A program made the position numbers and the translations under genes. Under the pieces are notes generated by a model, which did no database searches, was not told where the DNA came from, and saw nothing but the letters and a program-made list of their open reading frames with translations. Source: a virus. From it: DNA of 20,716 bases. The DNA lies in the IMG/VR virus record IMGVR_UViG_3300046697_000153, positions 1-20,716 of that record; one strand, written 5' to 3'. This document shows positions 1-6,340 of the stretch, piece after piece; the stretch's first letter is position 1, and each line of letters starts with the position of its first letter.

Positions 1-215
1 CCGGCGATCACTGATCCCGCTGCGAGTGGGACGACAACGTTGCCACTTGCCGCGAGTGTTGCGATTCCGCCGATGACGGCTATAAGGATCACTACAATCT
101 TGTGCGACGTTGCACTGAGATCCGCCACGTCACTGACGAGCGTGTGTAATACTACACCAATCGTAAGCCCCGCGACGAGGCAAAGAAAATTAACCGTGCT
201 TTGATCTACTATCAT
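1..215 (-). CDS. Small membrane protein, 3' end outside window
   Basis: An open frame starts at an ATG (213-215) behind a strong ribosome site, GGAGGTGAAACAA, and runs off the left edge after 71 codons without a stop. The protein begins MIVDQSTVNFLCLVAGLTIG, a hydrophobic segment at about residues 8-27. A second hydrophobic stretch follows a short polar part with Asp and Lys, at about 43-70. Two membrane spans in a small protein downstream of the terminase would suit a holin or another envelope protein, but no family is recognised. It is the last visible gene of the leftward terminase operon, 12 nt after the preceding gene. Confidence 0.7.
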   Translation of the reverse strand, partial: MIVDQSTVNFLCLVAGLTIGVVLHTLVSDVADLSATSHKIVVILIAVIGGIATLAASGNVVVPLAAGSVIA

Positions 216-227
216 TTGTTTCACCTC

Positions 228-428
228 CTAGTCTTTTAACACCTGTTTCACTAACTCCTCGATAGCCTTTGATGTCGTCATATCCTCCCCTCGCTCCATT
301 TGGAGTTTGCCCGCATAGCGCAAGAGTGCCGCGTGTGCTTCGTTGGTGATGCGGAGAACTTTGTGTTCACTACACCAACGGGCCTGTGCATCTCGATCCT
401 TTTGAGTTGACAACTGACGTATCTTCAC
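228..428 (-). CDS. Ribbon-helix-helix-like small protein
   Basis: A 66-residue protein starting at GTG (426-428). Its ribosome site GGAGGTG lies in the last codons of terL, so it is translationally tied to that gene. Residues about 23-66 read as a short strand (HKVLRIT) followed by two helices (AHAALLRYAGKLQ and SKAIEELVKQVL), the pattern of ribbon-helix-helix DNA-binding proteins. The N-terminus is basic. Such proteins bind DNA as dimers and often repress their own or nearby promoters. No toxin gene is beside it, so an antitoxin role is not supported. The family call is by fold pattern only. Confidence 0.6.
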   Translation of the reverse strand: MKIRQLSTQKDRDAQARWCSEHKVLRITNEAHAALLRYAGKLQMERGEDMTTSKAIEELVKQVLKD

Positions 429-431
429 TTT

Positions 432-1250
432 CTAATCCACCTCCACGTCGATCTCGTCTCTTGTGTAAATATCAGGTCTAAATGCTCTGTTGATATCCTC
501 GATTCTAAACACGTTAGATAACCCTTCTGCGAAATGCCCGTAGTATTCCTGATTAAACTGCCAGTCAGGTTTTAATTCCTTTTCTTCTGCGAGATACTCT
601 TTAGAGATTCGCGGACACTGATCTGCTGAGATTGCGATTTTAAGCCAGTTGTTTTCCTTTTCCCACGCGTGCCAAAAGAATCCCCTCTTACCGTGTGGTG
701 TAGATAACAGTACAAGTCTACCCTGTGAAACTGCGATCATAGGTCTAAGTGATTCCTCATACGCTTCGTCGAGGACTTGTGCGGCTTCGTCGATTATAAC
801 AAGTGATGGGCCACTGAAACCACGGATACTTGCGGGGTGTTGTCCTGATAACGTTATAATGCGCGAACCGTTCTGTAGTTCAAGTCTATGGACATTCTCA
901 GTAACGGGTTGTATCGGTGTATCGTGGCGTTGATAGAACTGTGCAATCTTTCTAAAGGTTTCAGTGGCTTGTCGGTAGATATGTGAAACGACTAAGACTA
1001 ACGAGTTAGGCGTATTGAGTGCGTGGTAGAGTGCGAGGACTGCTACGATGGTTGATTTGCCGGATTGTCTCGAACAATTAAGGATGATACGATTTGATTC
1101 AGAACGTAGGACTTGTGCTTGCCACGGATCGGGAGTTATGCCTAGCGCCTTAGAAAACTGCACTGGATCAATAGCAAGTGCAAGGCGTATGAGCTGTTCC
1201 TTTTCGAGTTGGTTGAAGTTCGGTAACGTTGTAGAAGTAGTTGAAGCCAT
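432..1250 (-). CDS. terL: Terminase large subunit, ATPase domain only
   Basis: This is the motor that pumps DNA into preformed heads. A 272-residue protein shows a Walker A motif CSRQSGKST at 59-67, a Walker B LVIIDE at 150-155 followed by AAQ, and the coupling motif LLSTPHG at 181-187. The region to about 250 matches the usual end of the packaging ATPase (a segment like GLSNVFRIEDI). Typical TerL proteins run 400-600 residues and continue into an RNase H-fold nuclease; here the protein stops about 20 residues later. The stop is embedded in the ribosome site of the next gene, so it does not look like a sequencing frameshift. The start ATG directly follows the terS stop. Confidence 0.92.
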   Translation of the reverse strand: MASTTSTTLPNFNQLEKEQLIRLALAIDPVQFSKALGITPDPWQAQVLRSESNRIILNCSRQSGKSTIVAVLALYHALNTPNSLVLVVSHIYRQATETFRKIAQFYQRHDTPIQPVTENVHRLELQNGSRIITLSGQHPASIRGFSGPSLVIIDEAAQVLDEAYEESLRPMIAVSQGRLVLLSTPHGKRGFFWHAWEKENNWLKIAISADQCPRISKEYLAEEKELKPDWQFNQEYYGHFAEGLSNVFRIEDINRAFRPDIYTRDEIDVEVD

Positions 1251-1730
1251 CTAGTTTAGATCCGCCTCTGCCGTTTCAGCCATTTTCAATAGTCGTTCAG
1301 ATAGTTTAGCCCTTGCAGTTGGGTCCAGTGATTTTACAATAGCCTCTTGGAGTTGTTGGAACTGTTCGGCGTTGATTGTCTTTACTTCGCCACTGAGTTC
1401 AAGTTTGGTTGCATCTTTCCTACCCCACTTTTTCGGGTCTTTGCGTTCGAGCATCCACGCATCTGCCTGCCATGCTCCTTCTTCCCCGGCCTTGTTTATT
1501 CTCCGTATATGTAGCTGTTCGCCTTCTGCTTCCGCCCTTTTTACCGACTCATAAAAATCATGGAATTTTCCTTTTTCTTCGACTCCACCTTTCTTTTCCC
1601 ATTCTCTGAACGTGTTATACGCGATTCCAGCACCTTCAGCAGCAGTGTCGCGGTAGTTACCTTCACGTAGGGACTCTAATATCTTTTCAAGCCTTTCAGG
1701 TGTTAGTTTAGAAGGGCGACCACGTTTCAT
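1251..1730 (-). CDS. terS: Terminase small subunit (HTH protein)
   Basis: A 159-residue protein whose stop touches the terL start. Residues about 8-48 form a helix-turn-helix of the homeodomain-like type, with TAAEGAGIAYNTFREWEKKG as its core. This is followed by a long charged helix and the segment WMLERKDPKKWGRKD, a combination typical of phage small-terminase-like proteins that recognise DNA and load TerL. I chose the ATG at 1728-1730, one base after the stop of the upstream winged-helix gene and behind GGAGCGTAGG. An ATG four codons upstream (1742) has no ribosome site. TATATATATA at 1749-1758 lies inside the upstream coding sequence and could also act as a TATA box. Confidence 0.8.
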   Translation of the reverse strand: MKRGRPSKLTPERLEKILESLREGNYRDTAAEGAGIAYNTFREWEKKGGVEEKGKFHDFYESVKRAEAEGEQLHIRRINKAGEEGAWQADAWMLERKDPKKWGRKDATKLELSGEVKTINAEQFQQLQEAIVKSLDPTARAKLSERLLKMAETAEADLN

Positions 1731-1731
1731 C

Positions 1732-1938
1732 CTACGCTCCATTTATGGTATATATATACGGATATGGTTTGCCGTCTGGTTGTGTTGCGCGTTCTACTTC
1801 GCCCTTTTGAAACAGTCTTTTCATGTAGTAGCTCGTATTAGCGAGAGAATTCTTTGAGGCGATTGATATCTCTTTATTGGTTGACGGATGCCCTAACGTT
1901 TTAAGGGCTTTATAACATTCATCTTGAGAGATATTTAT
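1732..1938 (-). CDS. Small winged-helix protein, no canonical start
   Basis: The frame encodes about 68 residues (ISQDECYKALKTLGHPSTNK, then an EISIASKNSLANTSYYMKRL segment, ending PYPYIYTINGA). The order helix, helix, recognition helix with SYYMKRLFQKGEVER, and a Tyr-rich wing fits a winged helix-turn-helix DNA-binding domain. Its stop is one base from the terS ATG. There is no ATG, GTG or TTG between the in-frame stop upstream and the middle of the domain. Candidate starts are ATA (1936-1938) or ATC (1930-1932), just after GGAAGGGGGA. Alternatively it is joined by a -1 shift in a run of five G to the zinc-ribbon frame upstream, giving one protein of about 125 residues. Confidence 0.6.
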   Translation of the reverse strand: MNISQDECYKALKTLGHPSTNKEISIASKNSLANTSYYMKRLFQKGEVERATQPDGKPYPYIYTINGA

Positions 1939-2111
1939 TCCCCCTTCCGTTCTTTATTCCAGTGTTGTAACTCTTCATTGGTTATCCGAGCGTTTAGCGG
2001 TTGTTTCTCCTGACAGAAGGGGCAAAGGAGACTTGGTGTGTCTCCTCCGAGCGAGTGATGCAGCAGGAGCATTGGCCGTCCACAGTTCCGACACGGTATC
2101 GGAGTGGTCAC
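1935..2111 (-). CDS. Zinc-ribbon protein, 58 aa
   Basis: A short frame starting at GTG (2109-2111) encodes two Cys knuckles, PCRNCG at residues 6-11 and CPFC at 30-33. About 20 residues separate them, which is a zinc-ribbon pattern. A charged helix follows and ends QHWNKERKGE. Its stop at 1935 overlaps the beginning of the winged-helix frame. The frame is in phase with the glycosidase gene upstream but separated from it by that gene's stop codon. The ribosome site is weak (TAGGG about 10 nt upstream). The likely role is nucleic-acid or metal binding as part of a zinc ribbon-winged helix regulator. It is too short to name. Confidence 0.6.
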   Translation of the reverse strand: MTTPIPCRNCGRPMLLLHHSLGGDTPSLLCPFCQEKQPLNARITNEELQHWNKERKGE

Positions 2112-2123
2112 GACTAGAGAACC

Positions 2124-3155
2124 CTACTGAATCTCCGAACAAACGCAGATCGGCAATACCGCACTTGTCGATCCCAGATAGTTCTCATCACCGGCAAACG
2201 AGGCATAGTAGTAGCGAATCCCGGGAGACGTGAACGACACTGGCACCGTCAGCGTCGAGAATGCAGTCTTATCGTTGTACCGAACGCCGTTCAGTGTGTG
2301 GTAGAATGTCACTTCTCTCGGGATTGGCGTGTTGCCGTCCTTCAATGTTACGGTGAATGTGACGGGCTTGTTAACACCTACACATCTTTTGTCTGAAGTG
2401 ACACCTATCGTCGTTGGTTTCTTTGTTACCGGCGGTGGCGGCGTCGGACCTGCAAATCTTTCTTTCATTGTTCGTGTCTCCGGTGGCCATACTGCTTGCC
2501 ACGCTTTATACCATGACGCGAATTCATTAAGGAGAGTATTCATGTTGTTGCCGTACCCAGACCATACGCCTATTCCTGCGCAGGTGATACCGTGTGCCTC
2601 CATGTCCTGGGCAAGTTGAATATAATCTTGTGCTGTACTATGACTAATCATCCAGCTACCAACGCAGATTCCTATCTCTTTAACTCCGTGTGCCTTGGCG
2701 TTGAGCATTGCCGAACCTACAACATTCCAGCCCCAGAAATTACTTCCCGAGTCATACGTTTCCATGTAACTCGCGCAGCCTTTATCGTGTACCGCTGCCG
2801 GATGTACTCCCGAGAATACATCGTCTTCGGGATTGAGGCCTTCGCCGCCGTAATTCAAAAAGATGATGTTATCCATACAACGGTCCATCTCGTCGGCTTT
2901 CTCACTTTCACCCCCACCCGCATGATACCCCATTGCAGCCATTCTCGTGTAATACTGCGGATCGCCACCATCACCATTAGCGCCGTCATTGCCGCAGTTA
3001 CAGATCGGACTGACCTTAGCATTATTACAATCTGTAACGAACTGTTGAGGTGGTACAACACCCCCGCCGTGAATGACGAGGTGGACATCTACTATTCCTG
3101 CATTCCTGATTGCAGACAGGTCTGAATAACTATCCCCTGCAATGAAATAGACCAT
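2124..3155 (-). CDS. Glycosidase-like protein with C-terminal Ig-like domain
   Basis: A protein of 343 residues. Residues 1-230 resemble a TIM-barrel-type hydrolase, with GGGESE around E83 and YMETYD around E132, and strands such as KEIGICVGSWM. Both glutamates are conserved in the paralogue at 15213-16250 and are candidate catalytic residues. A Pro-rich linker (PTPPPPVTKKP, about 238-248) leads to an Ig-like domain at 248-343 ending ICVCSEIQ, about 60% identical by eye to the tail of the papain-like protease. There is no signal peptide. The strong ribosome site AAAGGAGG (3175-3182) is 19 nt from this ATG but only 7 nt from an in-frame ATA at 3165-3167, so the real start may be four codons upstream. 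The substrate is unknown; a host cell-surface glycan is plausible. Confidence 0.6.
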   Translation of the reverse strand: MVYFIAGDSYSDLSAIRNAGIVDVHLVIHGGGVVPPQQFVTDCNNAKVSPICNCGNDGANGDGGDPQYYTRMAAMGYHAGGGESEKADEMDRCMDNIIFLNYGGEGLNPEDDVFSGVHPAAVHDKGCASYMETYDSGSNFWGWNVVGSAMLNAKAHGVKEIGICVGSWMISHSTAQDYIQLAQDMEAHGITCAGIGVWSGYGNNMNTLLNEFASWYKAWQAVWPPETRTMKERFAGPTPPPPVTKKPTTIGVTSDKRCVGVNKPVTFTVTLKDGNTPIPREVTFYHTLNGVRYNDKTAFSTLTVPVSFTSPGIRYYYASFAGDENYLGSTSAVLPICVCSEIQ

Positions 3156-3214
3156 CGAATGTGTTATGTTAATTCCTCCTTTTAAGATTTGGTTCCGATA
3201 GGAAACATTTGATT

Positions 3215-3328
3215 TTAGAACTTAGACTCGATTCCTAAAGCCAGATCATACAGTGCCGCTAGTGGATAAAAGATAGTAAAGCAGCCTGCAAAGAAACACG
3301 CTAATAGGTAGTTACGAACGTAGTTCAT
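3215..3328 (-). CDS. Single-span membrane microprotein, 37 aa
   Basis: A 37-residue frame with an excellent ribosome site (GGAGGGAAAAGA before the ATG at 3326-3328). It overlaps the stop of the upstream Cys-rich gene as ATGA, which implies coupled translation. The protein is MNYVRNYLLACFFAGCFTIF then YPLAALYDLALGIESKF: a basic N-terminus and one hydrophobic span at about residues 7-30. No family is recognised. A role in the host membrane is inferred from the span alone. Confidence 0.65.
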   Translation of the reverse strand: MNYVRNYLLACFFAGCFTIFYPLAALYDLALGIESKF

Positions 3329-3510
3329 TCTTTTCCCTCCGGTTCATCGTAAAGTAGGAAAGGCAAAAGACATAAGTGAAGATAAGGCTCACTAAGAAGG
3401 TTAAAACCCCAAAGCGGACAGGTAGAACAATCCCTTCTGCAAACCAAATCCAGCTTAGACATACAACGAGCACCGCCCCTGGTATGATCGGGTCGACGGC
3501 GCAGTGACAT
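3325..3510 (-). CDS. Small Cys-rich protein
   Basis: The frame encodes up to 61 residues. The C-terminal 45 residues, starting at an internal Met (MSKLDLVCRRDCSTCPLWG), contain the cluster C-x3-C-x2-C and a later Cys, suggesting metal binding. Its stop overlaps the start of the next gene (ATGA). The first ATG (3508-3510) lies about 45 nt downstream of a TATA-like box and has no close ribosome site. The internal ATG at 3460-3462 is equally possible. No family is recognised. It is the first gene of the lower leftward unit, which leads on to the terminase. Confidence 0.5.
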   Translation of the reverse strand: MSLRRRPDHTRGGARCMSKLDLVCRRDCSTCPLWGFNLLSEPYLHLCLLPFLLYDEPEGKE

Positions 3511-3550
3511 GCTGAGAGTCTACTAATCGAATCACGCTCCCTTAGAGTTA

Positions 3551-3562
3551 AGATATATAAAA
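3551..3562 (-). promoter_or_regulatory. Archaeal TATA-like promoter
   Basis: On the minus strand the sequence reads TTTTATATATCT, close to the archaeal TATA consensus. The predicted transcription start is near 3530, just before the Cys-rich gene at 3510. The 79-nt gap 3511-3589 holds nothing else. It probably drives the unit running through the glycosidase and terminase genes. Confidence 0.5.
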
Positions 3563-3589
3563 GTCATGTAAGATTTAGCGTGAAGCACC

Positions 3590-4084
3590 TTAACTGTTTC
3601 GATGTTCCGTAACTTTGATTCCGCACTTTTCTAACCACAAATTCCACGCTTCGAGTCCTGTAATGCCGTCTCTTTTTGGTCGCCTCCACAAACCCTTGTA
3701 CCTATATACCCGCAGGGTCGTATCGGCAAACTCAACGGGTGGTAAATCTTGAGGTTCTTGTGGTTGTGTGTGTGTCGTAAGCATCCAAATTGTTGGTTTT
3801 TTTGTTGTGAGATCATCAGTCACGGTCTCAAATGATTTTCTCTGCCCCCAGTTTTTACCGAATATGGATTTCGCTATATCGAACCCCCTCAATTCTTTAG
3901 AAATTTCTTCGTCGTAAAATTTCGTCTCTCCGAACCAGTAAAATTTGTCATGGATCTCTGCAAATGCATCTATATCAGTGGGTGATATTTTTCCCATACC
4001 ATTTTTCCCGGGGCATTCGAGCCCTTTAAATAGCACTATTTGTCGATATGGTTGCCTGTATTTATTGAAACCTAGTTTCTTCAT
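3590..4084 (-). CDS. Unknown protein, possible nuclease fold
   Basis: Encodes 164 residues from the ATG at 4082-4084, which follows GGGGAG at only 3 nt. The segment HDKFYWFGETKFYDEEISKE (from residue 45) has an Asp, a hydrophobic strand and E-x-K, which loosely fits a PD-(D/E)XK nuclease core. This is a weak guess and no family is recognised. The C-terminus is basic with an amphipathic helix (GLEAWNLWLEKCGI). The reading frame remains open at least 27 codons upstream, into the end of the methyltransferase gene, with protein-like content (ending ATFGITNCSGEF) but no ATG, GTG or TTG. The true start may therefore be upstream at a non-standard codon. Confidence 0.6.
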   Translation of the reverse strand: MKKLGFNKYRQPYRQIVLFKGLECPGKNGMGKISPTDIDAFAEIHDKFYWFGETKFYDEEISKELRGFDIAKSIFGKNWGQRKSFETVTDDLTTKKPTIWMLTTHTQPQEPQDLPPVEFADTTLRVYRYKGLWRRPKRDGITGLEAWNLWLEKCGIKVTEHRNS

Positions 4085-4154
4085 AAACTCCCCTGAGCAG
4101 TTCGTTATTCCAAATGTGGCGGGGATTAATGTATCTGCAAACCTTGTTACTCTA

Positions 4155-5144
4155 CTATTCTTTATCGTTGAACCACATCTCTTCTCTTTGTTCTACCGCG
4201 GCCATTTCGTCTCCCCACGACGTCCAACCTGGGCGTTTACCGCGGGCAAATAGTTCTATCTTTCGCATGTTTGGATACATACCCTCAATGATTCGATACA
4301 CGACGCTAGGCTTACGACTGTGTCCTGCTGATTTCTCCCGAATAACTGAACGGGGCAGCGACGCATCGGGGGGGGATGCCATCTTACCCTTTCGCCCAAT
4401 TAATAGATATTCGTGTTGTATGCGGACGATATGCCCAAGTCCCATGCGCTCTTTGTCCCATACCATGCTTGTTCGATATGTGAATCCCCATGCATTCAAA
4501 ACTGAAAGTCCTTCCTCCAATTTCGGCGACGTAGTCCATAAGAATAACATCGCATTCTCGGCCGACGGAACGTCCATTGCTTTGATATCCTCGAGTTCCA
4601 TCGTTGGGTATTGATGTTCGATCTGCCGTTCCGGGGTTGTCGTCCCTACATCATACTTCCACGGTGGATCTGCATATATTACGTCATATTCACCTTCTAA
4701 CGGTGAGAGGGGTTCTGGTTCTATGCGATTTAGGTCACGGACTGCTTCGCGTAGTTCTTTTACTGTCCAACCGTCTGCTTCAGCTTTATCTAATAACTCA
4801 TCGGCAAGTTCGTCCGGTCGCACTCCGGCAACTTCTGTATGGTGACTCCATGATAACTTGTCCCGTCGACGGGACACTTCAAATCGTCTTGCTATCTGTT
4901 TCTCATTACGCAATGTTTGGTAATCATATCCGGTAGCTTCGATTGCTTCCTTATATTTCTCACCATACCGTGTCTCCCCATAGTTGAGCCAGTCCCCTAC
5001 AAGCCACTGTATTGCACCTTCAACGCCTTTTATGCTTTTTCCGAAGTCAGTCCACTCAGCAACTGATGCCTCGCCGGTTGTAATAAGACCTGTCGGCGTT
5101 GGCGTAAAATATCCTGTTGTCGTTAAGGTTAATTCTTCTGCCAT
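4155..5144 (-). CDS. MT-A70 family adenine-N6 DNA methyltransferase
   Basis: Adds a methyl group from SAM to the N6 of adenine in DNA, probably to protect viral DNA or mark it. In this 329-residue protein the catalytic DPPW is at 159-162 (YADPPWKYD). It is followed by the family's typical FLWTTSPKLEEGL, the strand MVWDKERMG, and the SAM-side motif PRSVIREKSAGHSRKP, then ELFARGKRPGWTSWG. The N-terminal 145 residues are a helical region (LNYGE, GYDYQTLRNEK, SWSHHTEVAG, DGWTVKELREAV), an arrangement often fused to phage MT-A70 enzymes and perhaps DNA-binding. AAGGAATAAAA precedes the ATG. It follows the ParB-like gene after a 117-nt gap in which I see no gene. The target site is unknown. Confidence 0.9.
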   Translation of the reverse strand: MAEELTLTTTGYFTPTPTGLITTGEASVAEWTDFGKSIKGVEGAIQWLVGDWLNYGETRYGEKYKEAIEATGYDYQTLRNEKQIARRFEVSRRRDKLSWSHHTEVAGVRPDELADELLDKAEADGWTVKELREAVRDLNRIEPEPLSPLEGEYDVIYADPPWKYDVGTTTPERQIEHQYPTMELEDIKAMDVPSAENAMLFLWTTSPKLEEGLSVLNAWGFTYRTSMVWDKERMGLGHIVRIQHEYLLIGRKGKMASPPDASLPRSVIREKSAGHSRKPSVVYRIIEGMYPNMRKIELFARGKRPGWTSWGDEMAAVEQREEMWFNDKE

Positions 5145-5261
5145 TTTTATTCCTTGATTCTAAAAGGCAAAGCGGTCGCCGGTAACTAAACCAAACCGGA
5201 GATGAAAACAGTCTGGTTTCTTCCGAGGTAGTAACTCATTGGTGAAAAAATGGGTTTTCCT

Positions 5262-5843
5262 TTATTTAATCGCGTCACCGGCGATTTCCGCGCCTTTCTT
5301 TTCCAGATGGCAGCGCCGCTCTCTCCACACTCGCTCTGTCCTGAGGTAGCCAGTTCTTTCGAGGGTGGCTACTCGATAATAAAACGTGGGAAATCTATCT
5401 TTGCCGGCATTTACGGCAGCACTAATCCATGGTTCTGAATACCCTATTTTAATCGCTATTTTAGAATACTGTGGCTTCCCTTTCAAGAGCCAATACTTGT
5501 AAACCGCGTTCTCGACTTCAATTTGGTCAACATCCTCTCGTTGCGAGAGTTCTGTTAATCTCATCTCTTGAGCGGTTACTCTATCGACATCATACACGCG
5601 AACCTTGAGCAACCCTTCGTTGCCTATCAGTTCACGTTCCGCCCTCCATCGCCGTTCCCCATTGATGATCTCGTAGTGGCTGTTGTCACTTGGGCGCACG
5701 ACGATTTCTTCCATGAGATCGATCGATTTGATAGATTCTGCTAGTTCCTTCAATCGTTCTTGATTGAAGGTTTTTCTTGGATTGTCTTCAGATGGTTTAA
5801 TCTGATCAATCCTTACTTCCTTCAGTTCGTATTTTGTTGTCAT
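5262..5843 (-). CDS. ParB/Srx-like protein
   Basis: A 193-residue protein with an N-terminal ParB-type domain. Residues about 9-25 contain the SEDNPRKTF box and the later INGERRWRAERELIG matches the GERR(Y/W)RA motif of ParB and related nucleotide-binding or nuclease proteins. A predicted helix-turn-helix follows (YSKIAIKIGYSEPWISAAVN). A short Arg/Lys-rich tail replaces the usual dimerisation domain, so it is shorter than chromosomal ParB (about 280). The start is ATG 5841-5843 behind GGGAGGTCCAGGAAAC. In-frame ATGs further upstream overlap the preceding gene and lack support. No parA is visible, so the role may be regulation or DNA modification support rather than partition. Confidence 0.82.
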   Translation of the reverse strand: MTTKYELKEVRIDQIKPSEDNPRKTFNQERLKELAESIKSIDLMEEIVVRPSDNSHYEIINGERRWRAERELIGNEGLLKVRVYDVDRVTAQEMRLTELSQREDVDQIEVENAVYKYWLLKGKPQYSKIAIKIGYSEPWISAAVNAGKDRFPTFYYRVATLERTGYLRTERVWRERRCHLEKKGAEIAGDAIK

Positions 5844-5865
5844 GTTTCCTGGACCTCCCATCTTC

Positions 5866-6273
5866 TTACTCCTTAGATTCCCATTGGAACCACTTTTCTG
5901 CATCATCCTGATACAGAATCCCCCGCTTAATCTGTCGAGGGATTTCTTTGTATGCTTCGGATTCCCAACCTCTAACTCTCATGTGCGCCGGATTTACACA
6001 GTTGCGCTTTCCACAAACCATCGTAATCTGTTTCGATGGAAGGAAACCGTACTCTATTAGATACATTAGCCGCTTAACCAAAACGAGGTGCGGTTTGTTA
6101 TCCGTGACTTCACCCGGCGCTAGTCGAATAAATCGGTTGGTGTTTACCGGCTCCCGCAGAATCCAATCGTTAGGAGACGGACATCCGATCGCTCGGCTTT
6201 TTACCTTTTGGAGAATCTCTCTCCGATGTTCCGGGACTTCTGCCGCTTCCGACAGTTTTAATATTTTAGTCAC
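5866..6273 (-). CDS. HNH-type zinc-finger protein, putative endonuclease
   Basis: Encodes 135 residues. The core is MVCGKRNCVNPAHMRVRGW at about 85-103, matching the C-x4-C-x-N-P-x-H signature of HNH homing or phage endonucleases. The first histidine of the motif is not obvious, so activity is uncertain. The N-terminal part (SEAAEVPEHRREILQKVKS) may be a DNA-binding helix pair. The start is GTG (6271-6273), about 27 nt downstream of a TATA-like box and with no ribosome site, which suggests a leaderless transcript. HNH proteins often sit near terminase genes and can assist packaging. It is the first gene of the leftward block. Confidence 0.7.
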   Translation of the reverse strand: MTKILKLSEAAEVPEHRREILQKVKSRAIGCPSPNDWILREPVNTNRFIRLAPGEVTDNKPHLVLVKRLMYLIEYGFLPSKQITMVCGKRNCVNPAHMRVRGWESEAYKEIPRQIKRGILYQDDAEKWFQWESKE

Positions 6274-6294
6274 ACTTTAAGATATGCATAATAA

Positions 6295-6306
6295 TACTTA
6301 AAAGTA
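6295..6306 (-). promoter_or_regulatory. TATA-like box of HNH gene
   Basis: The minus strand reads TACTTTTAAGTA, a perfect 12-bp palindrome apart from its centre, centred about 27 nt upstream of the GTG start at 6273. This spacing fits an archaeal TATA box driving a leaderless mRNA. Confidence 0.4.
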
Positions 6307-6310
6307 TCAC

Positions 6311-6328
6311 AAGTTACGCTAGTTACGC
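6311..6328 (+). promoter_or_regulatory. Operator-like tandem 9-bp repeat (site 1)
   Basis: The sequence is AAGTTACGC followed directly by TAGTTACGC, two 9-mers differing at one position. It abuts the rightward TATA box at 6330-6337, where TFB would bind, and lies just upstream of the leftward TATA box at 6295-6306. A protein bound here could control both directions. Confidence 0.55.
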
Positions 6329-6329
6329 T

Positions 6330-6337
6330 TTTATAAA
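6330..6337 (+). promoter_or_regulatory. TATA-like box, rightward
   Basis: TTTATAAA matches the archaeal TATA consensus. The predicted start near 6357-6362 would place the hairpin at 6341-6362 around the transcription start and leave a leader of about 50 nt before the micro-ORF at 6411. The box is symmetrical, so direction is inferred from context. Confidence 0.4.
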
Positions 6338-6340
6338 TCA

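Noticed and set aside
2592-3125. Plus-strand open frame of 177 codons opposite the glycosidase-like gene
   Set aside because: No ribosome site, no recognisable domain, and the opposite strand encodes a protein with a paralogue and a known-type Ig domain.
4114-4614. Plus-strand frame of 166 codons opposite the methyltransferase
   Set aside because: It runs antisense to the catalytic domain with DPPW and has no ribosome site or domain.
5145-5261. 117-nt gap between the methyltransferase and ParB-like genes, with AAACCA...TGGTTT
   Set aside because: Only a 6-bp inverted repeat with a long loop, and no ORF or promoter pattern. Not distinguishable from chance.
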